Assembly: GCA_947626935.1 (NCBI GenBank)
Contig: CANQUD010000004.1
Coordinates: 1 to 64,000 of the forward strand
Direction of reading: 5' to 3'
DNA length: 64,000 bases
Source of the DNA: an uncultured Clostridia bacterium
GTDB lineage: Bacteria > Bacillota > Clostridia > Christensenellales > Borkfalkiaceae
Positions within the stretch are counted from its first letter, which is position 1, and the number at the start of each line of letters is the position of its first letter. The position numbers were made by a program, and so were the translations under genes. Below, in pieces: positions 55,077 to 64,000 of this stretch. The notes under the pieces were generated by a model. The model made no database searches. It saw nothing but the letters and a program-made list of their open reading frames with translations, and was not told where the DNA came from.

Positions 55077-55784
55077 CTACCTCGTGTATTTCATGTACAT
55101 CTCAACGAATTCCTTCTTCTTGTGACGGCTGATGAGAAGTTCGTCCCCCGCGATGCGGACGGCGTTGCCGACGACCGAATCCACATAGCGGAGATTGACG
55201 AGGTAGCAGCTGTTGCAGCGGCAGAAATCCATCCCCTGCAGCTGTTCCTCGACGGTCTTGAGGGAAGCGCGGGTGCGGAACTCCCCTTCCACCGTGTGAA
55301 AGATGAGATTATGGCTCTCCACCTCGATGTAGCGGATGGTGGACGAGGGCACGACTTTGACTTCCTGACGGGTGTTGATGACGATGCTCTTGTCCTCGGA
55401 ATGGCGCTTCTTGACCCGCTCCATCGCCCGCTTCAGCACCTGCGAAAAATGAAAAAACCGCACGGGTTTGATGAGGTAAGCGAGCGCCTCTACCTCATAC
55501 CCTTGCACGGCATATTGCGGCATGTTGGTGATGAAAATGATACAGCAGTCGCTCCCGATGCGGCGAAGACGCTTTGCGACTTCCATGCCGTCGAGGAGCG
55601 GCATCTCGATATCCAGAAAGACGATATCGTATCTGCCGTTGAAATTCTCGATGAATTCCATGCTGTCGGAATACGGATCGAAGGTAAATTCGTCGTAACC
55701 GCCGCTCTCCCGCGCCGTATCCAGATATTTCTGCATAGCCGCGAGATCCTTTTTGTTGTCATCGACAAGCGCGATGCGGACCAT
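55077..55784 (-). CDS. LytTR family (AgrA-like) response regulator
   Basis: VDDNKKDLAAMQKYL, FLDIEMPLLDGMEVAK, LytTR RYIEVESHNLIFHTVEGEFRTRASLKTVEEQL. Confidence 0.93.
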   Translation of the reverse strand: MVRIALVDDNKKDLAAMQKYLDTARESGGYDEFTFDPYSDSMEFIENFNGRYDIVFLDIEMPLLDGMEVAKRLRRIGSDCCIIFITNMPQYAVQGYEVEALAYLIKPVRFFHFSQVLKRAMERVKKRHSEDKSIVINTRQEVKVVPSSTIRYIEVESHNLIFHTVEGEFRTRASLKTVEEQLQGMDFCRCNSCYLVNLRYVDSVVGNAVRIAGDELLISRHKKKEFVEMYMKYTR

Positions 55785-55891
55785 GTTCCCCCTCCCGATT
55801 CTATTTTACAACATTTTATGGGAATGTCAAGAGGGAATTTTTTCACGAGGGGCAATTTTTTCGTTTTCTGCCCCGTTTTTTTCAAAAAAAT

Positions 55892-55909
55892 TGCCGCCCG
55901 AAGGCGGCA
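55892..55909 (-). terminator. intrinsic terminator of the YitT gene
   Basis: tgccgcc-cgaa-ggcggca, T-run on the minus strand. Confidence 0.75.
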
Positions 55910-55914
55910 GAATG

Positions 55915-57012
55915 TTACGATTGAGGTGGATCGGTCTGTTCCCCTTCGTCGGGGTCCTGAACGAGGCGGATGTCGCCGTTGTCCCGTTCCTGTTTCATCA
56001 AGAAGTCCACGCCCTCGGTATGGAAGCCCTTGCCGCGGACTTCGGAGACGTTGCTGATCGTCATGAAGGCGTTGGGGTCGATCTTCTGGACTTCCGATTT
56101 GAGGGTGACGAGCTGGCGGGAGGAGACGACGGTCAGGATCATATGGCAGGGCTGTTTCAGATACCCCGTCTGCCCGTAGAGCACCGTGACGCCGCGGCTG
56201 ACCTTGAGAATGATCATGTCGCGGATCTCCTTGTAGTGCATGGAGACGATCTTGACCTGTATCTTGTTCATGCCGATGAGAGAGACCTTCTCCGCGACGA
56301 CCGCCGAGATGAATGTGATGAATACGCCGTAGAGCACGGCATTGAGTTCGGCGGCGATGAGGTTGAGCGTGACGATGCTCAAGTCGACGCACCACATCGT
56401 GACGGCGACGGGCACATTGAAGAACTTCTTCAGGATGAGGGGCGGGATATCCGTGCCGCCCGTGCTCGCCCCCACACGGAGAACGAGACCGATGCCGAGA
56501 CCGAAGAGGAGCGCCCCGCACAGCATCGCAAAGAAGGGACTGCCGAGGGAGACGGTCGCGGGATCACCGATGGCTTCGGGAGCCATGCCGATGGAGTGCC
56601 CGTGTGCTTCTACATAGAATTCGTTGATGTAGCTGAAGAGGGACATGAAGGTGGGATAGAGGAAGGTCCCCGCGCCCGTAGCGAGCGCGAACTTCTTCCC
56701 GAGCAGGAAAGCGCCGAGCAAAAAGAGCGCGATATTCGCCGCATAGACGGTGATCTCGACCGCCCATTCCCGCCATCCGACGGTTTCGGGGATCAGATTC
56801 CGCACAAAGATGCCGAGACCCGTGGTCCCGCCCATGACGAAGCCGTTCGGCACGATGAAAAATGCCGACGCGCCCGCCGTGATCGCGTTACCGACGACGA
56901 TGAACAGCAGGTTGAGCAAGAATTTCTTGACCTGCCGTTGGGTCGGCTTTTTGAGATGGAATTTTTTTTGTTCCGTTTGGGTCTCGGGTGTTCCGAATTG
57001 CAACTCTTCCAT
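55915..57012 (-). CDS. YitT family membrane protein
   Basis: ITAGASAFFIVPNGFVMGGTTGLGIFV, GASTGGTDIPPLILKK, C-terminal DUF2179-like region. Confidence 0.9.
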   Translation of the reverse strand: MEELQFGTPETQTEQKKFHLKKPTQRQVKKFLLNLLFIVVGNAITAGASAFFIVPNGFVMGGTTGLGIFVRNLIPETVGWREWAVEITVYAANIALFLLGAFLLGKKFALATGAGTFLYPTFMSLFSYINEFYVEAHGHSIGMAPEAIGDPATVSLGSPFFAMLCGALLFGLGIGLVLRVGASTGGTDIPPLILKKFFNVPVAVTMWCVDLSIVTLNLIAAELNAVLYGVFITFISAVVAEKVSLIGMNKIQVKIVSMHYKEIRDMIILKVSRGVTVLYGQTGYLKQPCHMILTVVSSRQLVTLKSEVQKIDPNAFMTISNVSEVRGKGFHTEGVDFLMKQERDNGDIRLVQDPDEGEQTDPPQS

Positions 57013-57166
57013 ATTGCCCTCGTCTCTTGTCGCCGATTATTATAACACCCGTCGTGCGCTTTTGCAAGCGAAAATCCAAAATTCCCGAAAAGATTCTTCC
57101 GCCCCGTAAGGGCGGAAAAAAACAGGGCGCCGCCCATATGGACGGCGCCGAAATTTTCCCCGATGT

Positions 57167-57445
57167 TCAGGATCCGCAGCCGCAGCCGCTGTTTTGCGCA
57201 TAGGGACCGAGTGCATACTGCCGCGCGTAGTAGTTATCGGAATTTTGGTTGCAGCCGCAGCCGTTTCCGTTCGAAGCATTGACGGCATTGACGCCGCTGA
57301 TGAAGCCGTTTTGGAAGTTGTTCCAGCTGCTGTTGTTGCTGTTCTGACAGCCGCAACCGTTTCCGTTGTTGCCGTTTTGGCAGCCGCAGGGCGTGCCGAA
57401 CAGGTTGTTGAGGATATTGGCAAGGGAGTTGTTGCAATTACACAT
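57167..57445 (-). CDS. small Cys/Asn/Gly-rich low-complexity protein
   Basis: MCNCNNSLANILNNLFGTPCGCQNGNNGNGCGCQNSNN...CGCNQN...GCGCGS. Confidence 0.65.
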   Translation of the reverse strand: MCNCNNSLANILNNLFGTPCGCQNGNNGNGCGCQNSNNSSWNNFQNGFISGVNAVNASNGNGCGCNQNSDNYYARQYALGPYAQNSGCGCGS

Positions 57446-57526
57446 GATGAAGTCCTCTTTTGAAGTGATCGGGCGATGCCCGTCGCTATCATTTTATGAA
57501 CTTTGCGGCTTTCGTGTCCCTCAAAA

Positions 57527-57555
57527 CTTGACACTTTCGGAATTTCGGGATATAC
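57527..57555 (+). promoter_or_regulatory. promoter of the NlpC/P60-like gene
   Basis: TTGACA-N17-TATACT. Confidence 0.6.
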
Positions 57556-57577
57556 TATTCGCAAAAGGAGGGGTCGC

Positions 57578-58450
57578 ATGGAACGAAGATACAGGGCGGT
57601 CACGGTCATTCTTGCCATTCTCACGTGCTTTTGTCTGCTCGTGACGGTCGTCGGCGCATTCTTTGCGATCGCCGACGGCGTGACGGAGCAAGCCGCCCGC
57701 AGAGTCCCTTCCTACGAAAAGATCGACCTGACTCCCCTTCTCCAAAAGGAAGTCTGGACGGATGAGGACTATGAGACCATCCGCCTTCAGACAGGACTCT
57801 CCAAATCGGGAGCGGACAGCGTTGCAAGGTCCTCTCTTCCCGTCTTTCAGGATGCGTTCTTCTATGCGGGGGAGATCGATCATGAATACGTCACCCCCAT
57901 CACGCCGCACGACAAGCTGAAGGACCCCGAAACGGGCGCGGATGTCCTTGCCCCGATGATCCCCCTCGAAGAGGGAGACATCCTGCTGTCCTCTGCGACG
58001 CACCTCTTCGGCTGGAGACACGGGCACGCGGCGCTCGTCGTGGACGGGGAGTCGGGAACGGTGCTCGAATCGGTCGCCATCGGCGTTGCGAGCAAGACCT
58101 CTTACGGCGGATCAATCTGGTTCCGAAAGTCTCCCAACTTCATGGTCATGCGGCTCAAGGGCGTCGACCGCGAAACGAGAGCAAAGATCGCCGAGGACGC
58201 CTTGGAAAGGTTGACGGGGCTTGCATACAACGTGTTTGTCGGGTTCTTCCTTCCGAAGGATCAGTGCAAGGACGGCAGGACGCCCACCTCGACGCAGTGC
58301 TCCCACCTCGTCTGGCAGGCATTTTTGAATGCGGGATACGATCTCGACCCCACGGGCGGTCCCCTCGTCACCCCCGACGACATCGCGGCTTCCCCCCTTC
58401 TGGAAGCCGTACAGGTCTACGGCTGCGGCTTTGAGGGAGCATGGAAGTAA
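57578..58450 (+). CDS. membrane-anchored NlpC/P60-like (YiiX-type) protein
   Basis: N-terminal TM; GDILLSSATHLFGWRHGHAALVVDGESGTVLE; QCSHLVWQAFLNAGYDLDPTGG; AGGAGG RBS. Confidence 0.7.
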   Translation: MERRYRAVTVILAILTCFCLLVTVVGAFFAIADGVTEQAARRVPSYEKIDLTPLLQKEVWTDEDYETIRLQTGLSKSGADSVARSSLPVFQDAFFYAGEIDHEYVTPITPHDKLKDPETGADVLAPMIPLEEGDILLSSATHLFGWRHGHAALVVDGESGTVLESVAIGVASKTSYGGSIWFRKSPNFMVMRLKGVDRETRAKIAEDALERLTGLAYNVFVGFFLPKDQCKDGRTPTSTQCSHLVWQAFLNAGYDLDPTGGPLVTPDDIAASPLLEAVQVYGCGFEGAWK

Positions 58451-58483
58451 GAGCCGAAAGATAAATTTCAGAACATAAAAATT

Positions 58484-58518
58484 CCCCCGACGGAAGGAAA
58501 CTTCGGTCGGGGGTTTTT
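58484..58518. terminator. intrinsic terminator
   Basis: cccccgac...gtcggggg then TTTTT. Confidence 0.75.
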
Positions 58519-58523
58519 GTCGG

Positions 58524-59117
58524 TCAGTAGGTGAATGTCAGGACGATCCCGACGGAAGAGCTGCCCGAGGCATAGGAGATCTCGATGCGGGTAACATGGG
58601 TGTCGTCCGTTGCGAGCGACAGCGTCATGCCGTGCACCGCGGCGGGAAGGTCCTCGCCGATCCCGAGCACGGTCTCCGCATATTCGTCGAGCACATCCCC
58701 TTTCAGGACGCCGTTTTCCACTTTCAGGGAAGAATAGTACGTCTCGTCAAAGCGGAGTTTCGTCTCGAAATCCCCCGCCTTTGCCGTTTCGTCCACCGTG
58801 ACGGTCGTGTACGCCTCGCTCGCCGAGAGGTCGTTGAGCTTCTTCTCCGTCCCCTTCACCGTGTAGCCGTCCGACGTCTTGGTGTACGTCTTGCGGCTCT
58901 CGAACTGCAGGAGCGTGCCGCCCTTGATCTCGATCTCCTGTACGAAGGAGATCGCTTCGCCGAGCTTTCCGTACTTCTCCGCGACCGTCTCCACGGTGAC
59001 GACGTCGCCGCCGTTGTTGTTCCCGTTGTCATCGGGTCCCGTCTGCAGGGTATCGCACCCCGCAAACAGGAACAGACATGTCATCGCCGCAACCAGCGTT
59101 ACGAATAATTTTTTCAT
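58524..59117 (-). CDS. small secreted lipoprotein
   Basis: MKKLFVTLVAAMTCLFLFAGCDTLQ lipobox; TAATG overlap with the upstream gene. Confidence 0.7.
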   Translation of the reverse strand: MKKLFVTLVAAMTCLFLFAGCDTLQTGPDDNGNNNGGDVVTVETVAEKYGKLGEAISFVQEIEIKGGTLLQFESRKTYTKTSDGYTVKGTEKKLNDLSASEAYTTVTVDETAKAGDFETKLRFDETYYSSLKVENGVLKGDVLDEYAETVLGIGEDLPAAVHGMTLSLATDDTHVTRIEISYASGSSSVGIVLTFTY

Positions 59118-62100
59118 TACAGAATACCTCCCTTCAGAGCAATATATGCGAGTCCCGCAAGCGCCGTAAGCGCCGCCGCCGCTTCGAAGAGTGCGGCGAT
59201 CGGGGAATCTGCGATCTTCTCCGCCGTCTCGATGACTTCCTCCGCATCGGCAAATTTGTTCCATGCGTTGACGAGTGCATCATACTGCGCAAGTTCCGCG
59301 GCTGCGGCTTTGCGTTCCTCTTCATCGAGGGCGTTGAGCAGTCCGAGCATCTCCTTGAGGTCGTCAAAGTCCTCCGCCTTGAGCGCTTCCACATCCTTCC
59401 CTTCCGCAAGGGCGGAGAGACGGGTGAGCGTCTCCTTGAGCTTCTGCGTATACCCCTTTGCGTCCGTCACGATGACCGTGAACGATGCGCTTCCGCTGTA
59501 ATTCGCATCGGAGATCTCCACCGTGACTTCATAATTGCCCTCGGCGTCGATCGTGCTCTTGGAGAGGACCGACGAAAGGGATCTGCTCGTGTTCCCCTCT
59601 TCCACCATCACGTTGCCGCTGAGCGTCAGCGTCTTGCCCGCGTAGGTCGTGCGGATGACGCTCGTGCCGTCCGACGTGAAGTCGGCGTCGACGAGGAGCA
59701 TGAAGATGGCGTCGTCCGAAATGTCGCGCTTGGCGATCGTGTACAAGCCCGCCTTTCCGCTCAGTGCGTCGCCGTCCTTCTCATAGGCACCCGTGAACGT
59801 CACACTGTAGTTGCCGTTCTCCCAGACGCCCGTGATGGCATACTTGCCCGCACCCTCGAGTCCCGTGACGGAGATCGTGACGTGAAGATCTTCCTTGCTC
59901 TCTCCCTGTGCGAGGGGAGTTTCGTCGGAAAGATGCCATTGGGTCCCATCAAACGGATAGTTGTGTTCATAGTGGTAGACCGCTTCCTGATCCTCGATTT
60001 CGACCGTAACGGGTCTTGCCGTGATCGTGTACGTCCCCTCTGTGAACGTGACGGTGTAGTTGGCGTTTTCGTAGTTGCCCGTGATGGCGTAGCCGTTCTC
60101 CGTGACGGTCGTGCCGACCGCCTTTTGGAGTTTGATGTGAAGGTCGTCTCCGCTCACGATCGAGCCGCCCGTCACTTTCCAGTCCGTCTCCTGCTCCTGC
60201 GTGACCGCGGGTTCGGCGCCGTCATAGACATGGCTGTGGCTGACGATCGCGATTTGGACTTCCCTCTTCTGCACGGTGTAGGTGCCGTCTCTGTCGAGTT
60301 CCCAGCTTCCGCGGAAGGTGACGTCGTAGTTCTGCCCTGCCGCTGTGCCGACGATCCTGTATGTCCCTGCGCCGAGACGGGAATTCGTGTCTCCGTCAAA
60401 GGAGAGCGTGACGCCGAGGTCGTTCTTTGTGTCTCCGACGGCGAGCGCATCCTCTGCGACCGTGAAGGCAAGCTCCGCGTAATTTTCCCCATAGACGCTG
60501 CTCTTGTCGGTGATGTCGACCGTGACCGCCTTCTTCGTGACCGTCAGTTTGCCGTTCGTGAAGGTGACGAAGTAGTCGCTGTTTTCGGAAGTTCCGCCGA
60601 TCGCGCCCGCATACTCGCCGACGTTCCACTTGCCCTCGTGCGCCGTCAGGGAAAGGGTGATGCGGAGATCGTCCTCGCCCTCGATCGCGCCCGCAGCCGT
60701 TCTCCAGAAAGCGCTGCCCTGCGAGAGGACGGGCGTTTCGCCCGTGTAGACGGCGCTTTGGTCGTTGACCGTGACGTTGACGGGCTTTGCCGCGATCTCG
60801 AATGCGTCGTTCAGAGTCGCGGACCCGCTGTAGTTCTTTTTGCCGCTGACCGTGACCGTCGCCTTGCCGACGTGGCAGTTGCCCGTGTAGACGGCTTCAA
60901 AGTCATTTTCCGTCAGGGTCAGCGTCTCGCCGCCGACCGAGAGAGTCACCGTGACGGCGGGCGTCTGATCCTTCCCGTTATAGACAAAGCTCTTCTGCGA
61001 GACGGAAATTGTCGCGTTTTCGAGGGATCTTGCCTTGATTCGGAAGGTGACGTTCGTCTTGCCCATGAAGTTGCCCGAGGCGGAGACCGTCACCGTGCCG
61101 TCGCCGACGTCTATGTTCTCCGACCAGGAAACGGTATATTCGTTTGCATTCAGCGTGAGGTCGCCGACCGTGACGCTCTTGACGGCGGGCGTGATCGCCT
61201 TGCCCGTATAGGTGAGGTCTGCGGCGGGATCGAGTTCGACCGTCGCGGAAGAGATGCTCTTCGGCGTGATCGTGAACATCGCGGAGAGGTCGGTCGAATA
61301 GGTCTGTCCGTTCTGTGCCGTGAAGGTGATGTGCGCGACGACAAAGTAAAGACCCGCATTCTTCAGCTCGCCGACAAGTTCGCCGCCCGCGCTGTCTTTA
61401 TGATAGTCATAGGTCGCGGAAAAGGTGCCTTCCGTGCCCGCGTCGGGATGGTTGAGTTCCGCCTCGAACGTGTACGCCTTGCCGTTGTAGGTGACCGTCT
61501 TTGCGGTGAATTTCACGTTGGAGAACACTTCGGGCGTGACGGTATAGGCGCCTTCGCCGCTTCCCGCCGTCACCGTGTAATTCCCCCATGTCGCCTGCAG
61601 GATCTCGACCGTGATGTCGTACGATCCTTCCTCGCTCTCCTCATCCACGGCGGCGGAGAGCTTATAGATTGTGTCTTTTACCGCCTCAAAGGCTGCGGCA
61701 TCCTGTGCAAGGAGTCCTTGCGCCTGTGCGGTCAGAGGAAGCTGCGGCTGCCCCATCGGGGAGTTCTTTCTGTCGGGAACGACCGTCAACGTCGCCCTTT
61801 CGATGTCAAACGTCAGCGTGAAGCTGCCGTCAAAGTTGCCCTGCCCCGTGACGGTGACGGTTGCCTGCCCCGCGTTCGTGTTGGACGCGTACTCCAGCTT
61901 GTAGTCGACGGCGCCCGTCACGCCCGCGATCGTGATTTCGATGTCGGGCGTCCATGCTTCGCCCTTGTAGACGAATCCGTTTTCAGGCACCACGACGGAC
62001 GCGCTTTCCTGCCCTTCCGTAATGGAACGGGGCGTGATCGTGAACGTCGCAGTCGCTTCGCCCGTGAAGTTGCCTCTGCCGAGGACGGTGACCGTCACTT

Positions 62101-64000
62101 CGCCCACATCTTTGCCGTTTGTCGAATAGGAAACGTCAAAATCCGTCCCCATTGTCATCTTTTCGAATCCGACGAGCGTGAAGTTCTCAAATGGTTCATG
62201 CGCTTCGCCGTTATAGACAAACGTCTGTCCCGAGAGCGCGATCTTCCCTTCCGCGAGCGATTTTGCCACGATCTCAAAGGCGCCCGTGCCGCTCGAGACA
62301 CTGCCGAGCACATAGTTCTCCGCCTCGACGGAAGCGGTCAGATCGTACGTGCCCTTGTTCCAAGTCTCATAAGGTTGTGCGAAGGAGAGCGTCACTTTGA
62401 CGTCGTCGCCGCTCTCGCCTTCCGCAAGACCGTTGAGCACATAATAGGTCTTTTCGGAGCTGACTTCGGGTTCGCTGCCCGAGTAGTCCGCCGTCTGCTT
62501 GACGAGTTCGACCGTGATCTGTTTCTTCGCGATCGAGAACTTGAGCATCACGCTGCCCGTGAAGTTGCCGCTGCCGTTCAGCGTCACCGTCCCTTCCGAG
62601 CCTGCATTCGTGTTGTTGTTCCAAGTGAGGTCGGAGAATGTCTCCGTACCCGTAACGCCCGTCACGGTCGCATGGATCTCGGGAAGTTCCTGCGCCTTGC
62701 CGTTGTAGACGAAGCCGTCGAGGTCGTCCGTCGAGACGGCGGAAGCGTCGACCGTGCCGAGGTCGAAGGGCGTGACCGTAAATCCGTACTCGTGCGAGAC
62801 GGTGGTTTCGTCAAGGTAATAGCCCTTTTCGAGCGTCACCGTGAGGGTGTACGCCTTGGCGTTTTTGACCGTCTCATTGTCCTTGACGGAGAGTTTCACG
62901 CCATAGGTCGAGAGCTGTTCTGCGGAAAGCCCGTAAAGCTGACCGAATTTCGCAAGGAGCGCATCGCTGTCGAGCGTTTCGCCGTTGTAGACGACGGGGT
63001 CGAACTCTTGCGCGGAGAGAAGCAGTTTCGTCTCCGTTGCGTCGCAGCCGAGTTCGGTGCAGACGTGGGTCAATTCCTTGAACTTTTCATCGCCGAAGTT
63101 CTTCTCATCGGCGGAAAGCGTCCAGTCGAAGCGGTCCTCCGCATGGTCCACTTTCCACGCACCCGTAAGGTCTGTCGCCTCGTCCGTTTTGGAATCGACA
63201 AGCACATGCCCGTCGACGTGCGGCGATTCTTCATTCTTTGTCCCGTGCGTGTTGCTCTCGATCTGGAATGTGATCCCGGGGAGCGTGAAGGTTTCATCCT
63301 TTGCATAGGTCGAATGATACGTCCTGCCCTCTTCCAAGGGACGAAGCTCCTTGTGAACTTTGTCCCAGACGTGCGCTTCGAGGGTGTATTTCGTGTAGTT
63401 GCAGGAATATTCCGTCTCGACGCCGTCAAAGAGTTCGTCCTTGAGTGTTACGCCGTTCCCGACGACGATCTTTGCCTCGCCCGTCGTGTCGGTCGTCTGT
63501 ACGGTGCCGAGGAAGGTCGCGCCGTCCTGAATGTTCAATGTCCCGTTGACGATGAGGCTCGCATAGGACTTGTATCCCGCACCGGTGAGCTGTTTTCCCG
63601 TGGGATAGGTACGCTTGGCGACGTCGGGAATGGAAAAGCTGTCATAGACGTGCAGCCCCGCTCCCGAACGTACGTTGAGGGTCGCCCCGCTCTCCACGGT
63701 GAGCACGGATCCCGGCATTGCCTTGTAGGGGTGGAGGATGTCAAAGGTGCCGCCGCTCTTCAACGTGATCTCATAGTTGTAGGGAATGGAGAAATAGACC
63801 TTGGTCGTGTTGATGTTGAGCGGGAATTGCATGAAGTCGGCATAGGCGTTCCCCGTGATCTCGATCGTCGTCTTGCCGACGTCCTGCGCGTTGTTCGAGG
63901 CGCCCATTTCGGGTCTTGCGTGCAGATCGTCATAGACGATGTGCGCCGAGGCGCCGAAGTTGAGCACGATGAGCGCATCGTTTTGGAAGTAGTCCATGCC
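59117..64000 (-). CDS. giant repeat surface protein with MBG/YDG-type domains (N-terminus beyond window)
   Basis: Repeated FVYNGKAxxP...VTVTGxGNFTGxxxxTFxI units; C-terminal hydrophobic segment AAAALTALAGLAYIALKGGIL. Confidence 0.8.
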   Translation of the reverse strand, partial: GMDYFQNDALIVLNFGASAHIVYDDLHARPEMGASNNAQDVGKTTIEITGNAYADFMQFPLNINTTKVYFSIPYNYEITLKSGGTFDILHPYKAMPGSVLTVESGATLNVRSGAGLHVYDSFSIPDVAKRTYPTGKQLTGAGYKSYASLIVNGTLNIQDGATFLGTVQTTDTTGEAKIVVGNGVTLKDELFDGVETEYSCNYTKYTLEAHVWDKVHKELRPLEEGRTYHSTYAKDETFTLPGITFQIESNTHGTKNEESPHVDGHVLVDSKTDEATDLTGAWKVDHAEDRFDWTLSADEKNFGDEKFKELTHVCTELGCDATETKLLLSAQEFDPVVYNGETLDSDALLAKFGQLYGLSAEQLSTYGVKLSVKDNETVKNAKAYTLTVTLEKGYYLDETTVSHEYGFTVTPFDLGTVDASAVSTDDLDGFVYNGKAQELPEIHATVTGVTGTETFSDLTWNNNTNAGSEGTVTLNGSGNFTGSVMLKFSIAKKQITVELVKQTADYSGSEPEVSSEKTYYVLNGLAEGESGDDVKVTLSFAQPYETWNKGTYDLTASVEAENYVLGSVSSGTGAFEIVAKSLAEGKIALSGQTFVYNGEAHEPFENFTLVGFEKMTMGTDFDVSYSTNGKDVGEVTVTVLGRGNFTGEATATFTITPRSITEGQESASVVVPENGFVYKGEAWTPDIEITIAGVTGAVDYKLEYASNTNAGQATVTVTGQGNFDGSFTLTFDIERATLTVVPDRKNSPMGQPQLPLTAQAQGLLAQDAAAFEAVKDTIYKLSAAVDEESEEGSYDITVEILQATWGNYTVTAGSGEGAYTVTPEVFSNVKFTAKTVTYNGKAYTFEAELNHPDAGTEGTFSATYDYHKDSAGGELVGELKNAGLYFVVAHITFTAQNGQTYSTDLSAMFTITPKSISSATVELDPAADLTYTGKAITPAVKSVTVGDLTLNANEYTVSWSENIDVGDGTVTVSASGNFMGKTNVTFRIKARSLENATISVSQKSFVYNGKDQTPAVTVTLSVGGETLTLTENDFEAVYTGNCHVGKATVTVSGKKNYSGSATLNDAFEIAAKPVNVTVNDQSAVYTGETPVLSQGSAFWRTAAGAIEGEDDLRITLSLTAHEGKWNVGEYAGAIGGTSENSDYFVTFTNGKLTVTKKAVTVDITDKSSVYGENYAELAFTVAEDALAVGDTKNDLGVTLSFDGDTNSRLGAGTYRIVGTAAGQNYDVTFRGSWELDRDGTYTVQKREVQIAIVSHSHVYDGAEPAVTQEQETDWKVTGGSIVSGDDLHIKLQKAVGTTVTENGYAITGNYENANYTVTFTEGTYTITARPVTVEIEDQEAVYHYEHNYPFDGTQWHLSDETPLAQGESKEDLHVTISVTGLEGAGKYAITGVWENGNYSVTFTGAYEKDGDALSGKAGLYTIAKRDISDDAIFMLLVDADFTSDGTSVIRTTYAGKTLTLSGNVMVEEGNTSRSLSSVLSKSTIDAEGNYEVTVEISDANYSGSASFTVIVTDAKGYTQKLKETLTRLSALAEGKDVEALKAEDFDDLKEMLGLLNALDEEERKAAAAELAQYDALVNAWNKFADAEEVIETAEKIADSPIAALFEAAAALTALAGLAYIALKGGIL

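Overview
64 kb of what looks like a GC-rich Clostridia/Firmicutes-type chromosome, mostly minus-strand genes. The taxon is inferred from gene content only. All calls come from reading the sequence and the ORF track; no searches were run. Left to right: an IS3-like terminus at the window edge; YdeI-like, S41 peptidase, class-M sirtuin-like, cupin and HxlR genes; a frameshifted DUF4832-like lipoprotein; a ~1956-aa M60/enhancin-like secreted metallopeptidase; DUF1893, Fe-S aldo/keto reductase, DegV and minD with a small coupled partner; a papain-like surface protease with a Pro-Glu/Asp stalk; a feoA-feoA-feoB operon with a FeoB-associated Cys-rich protein; M18 aminopeptidase; an OmpR-type two-component system coupled to a membrane protein; a BspA-like LRR lipoprotein; a TIGR03916/TIGR03915-type predicted DNA-repair pair; uppP, a PrsA/SurA-like lipoprotein, mfd, pth, prs and malic enzyme; a carbohydrate region (two GH51-like lipoproteins, ROK kinase, GT2, GtrA-like, GH3); an AgrC/AgrA-like pair; YitT; a Cys/Asn/Gly-rich small protein; an NlpC/P60-like protein; and a truncated giant MBG/Ig-like repeat protein. 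No tRNA, rRNA or CRISPR was recognised. Main leads: (1) a promoter-proximal structured RNA plus intrinsic terminator ahead of the BspA-like gene (about 29629-29803); (2) an array of 6-4-6 palindromes in the feoA divergent region; (3) two unrelated genes carried between near-identical 5' and 3' flanks (80-763 and 2141-2775); (4) two consensus promoters placed so that transcripts should be leaderless; (5) a cluster of hairpin repeats at 44.8-45.2 kb that shares modules with 29.9 kb.
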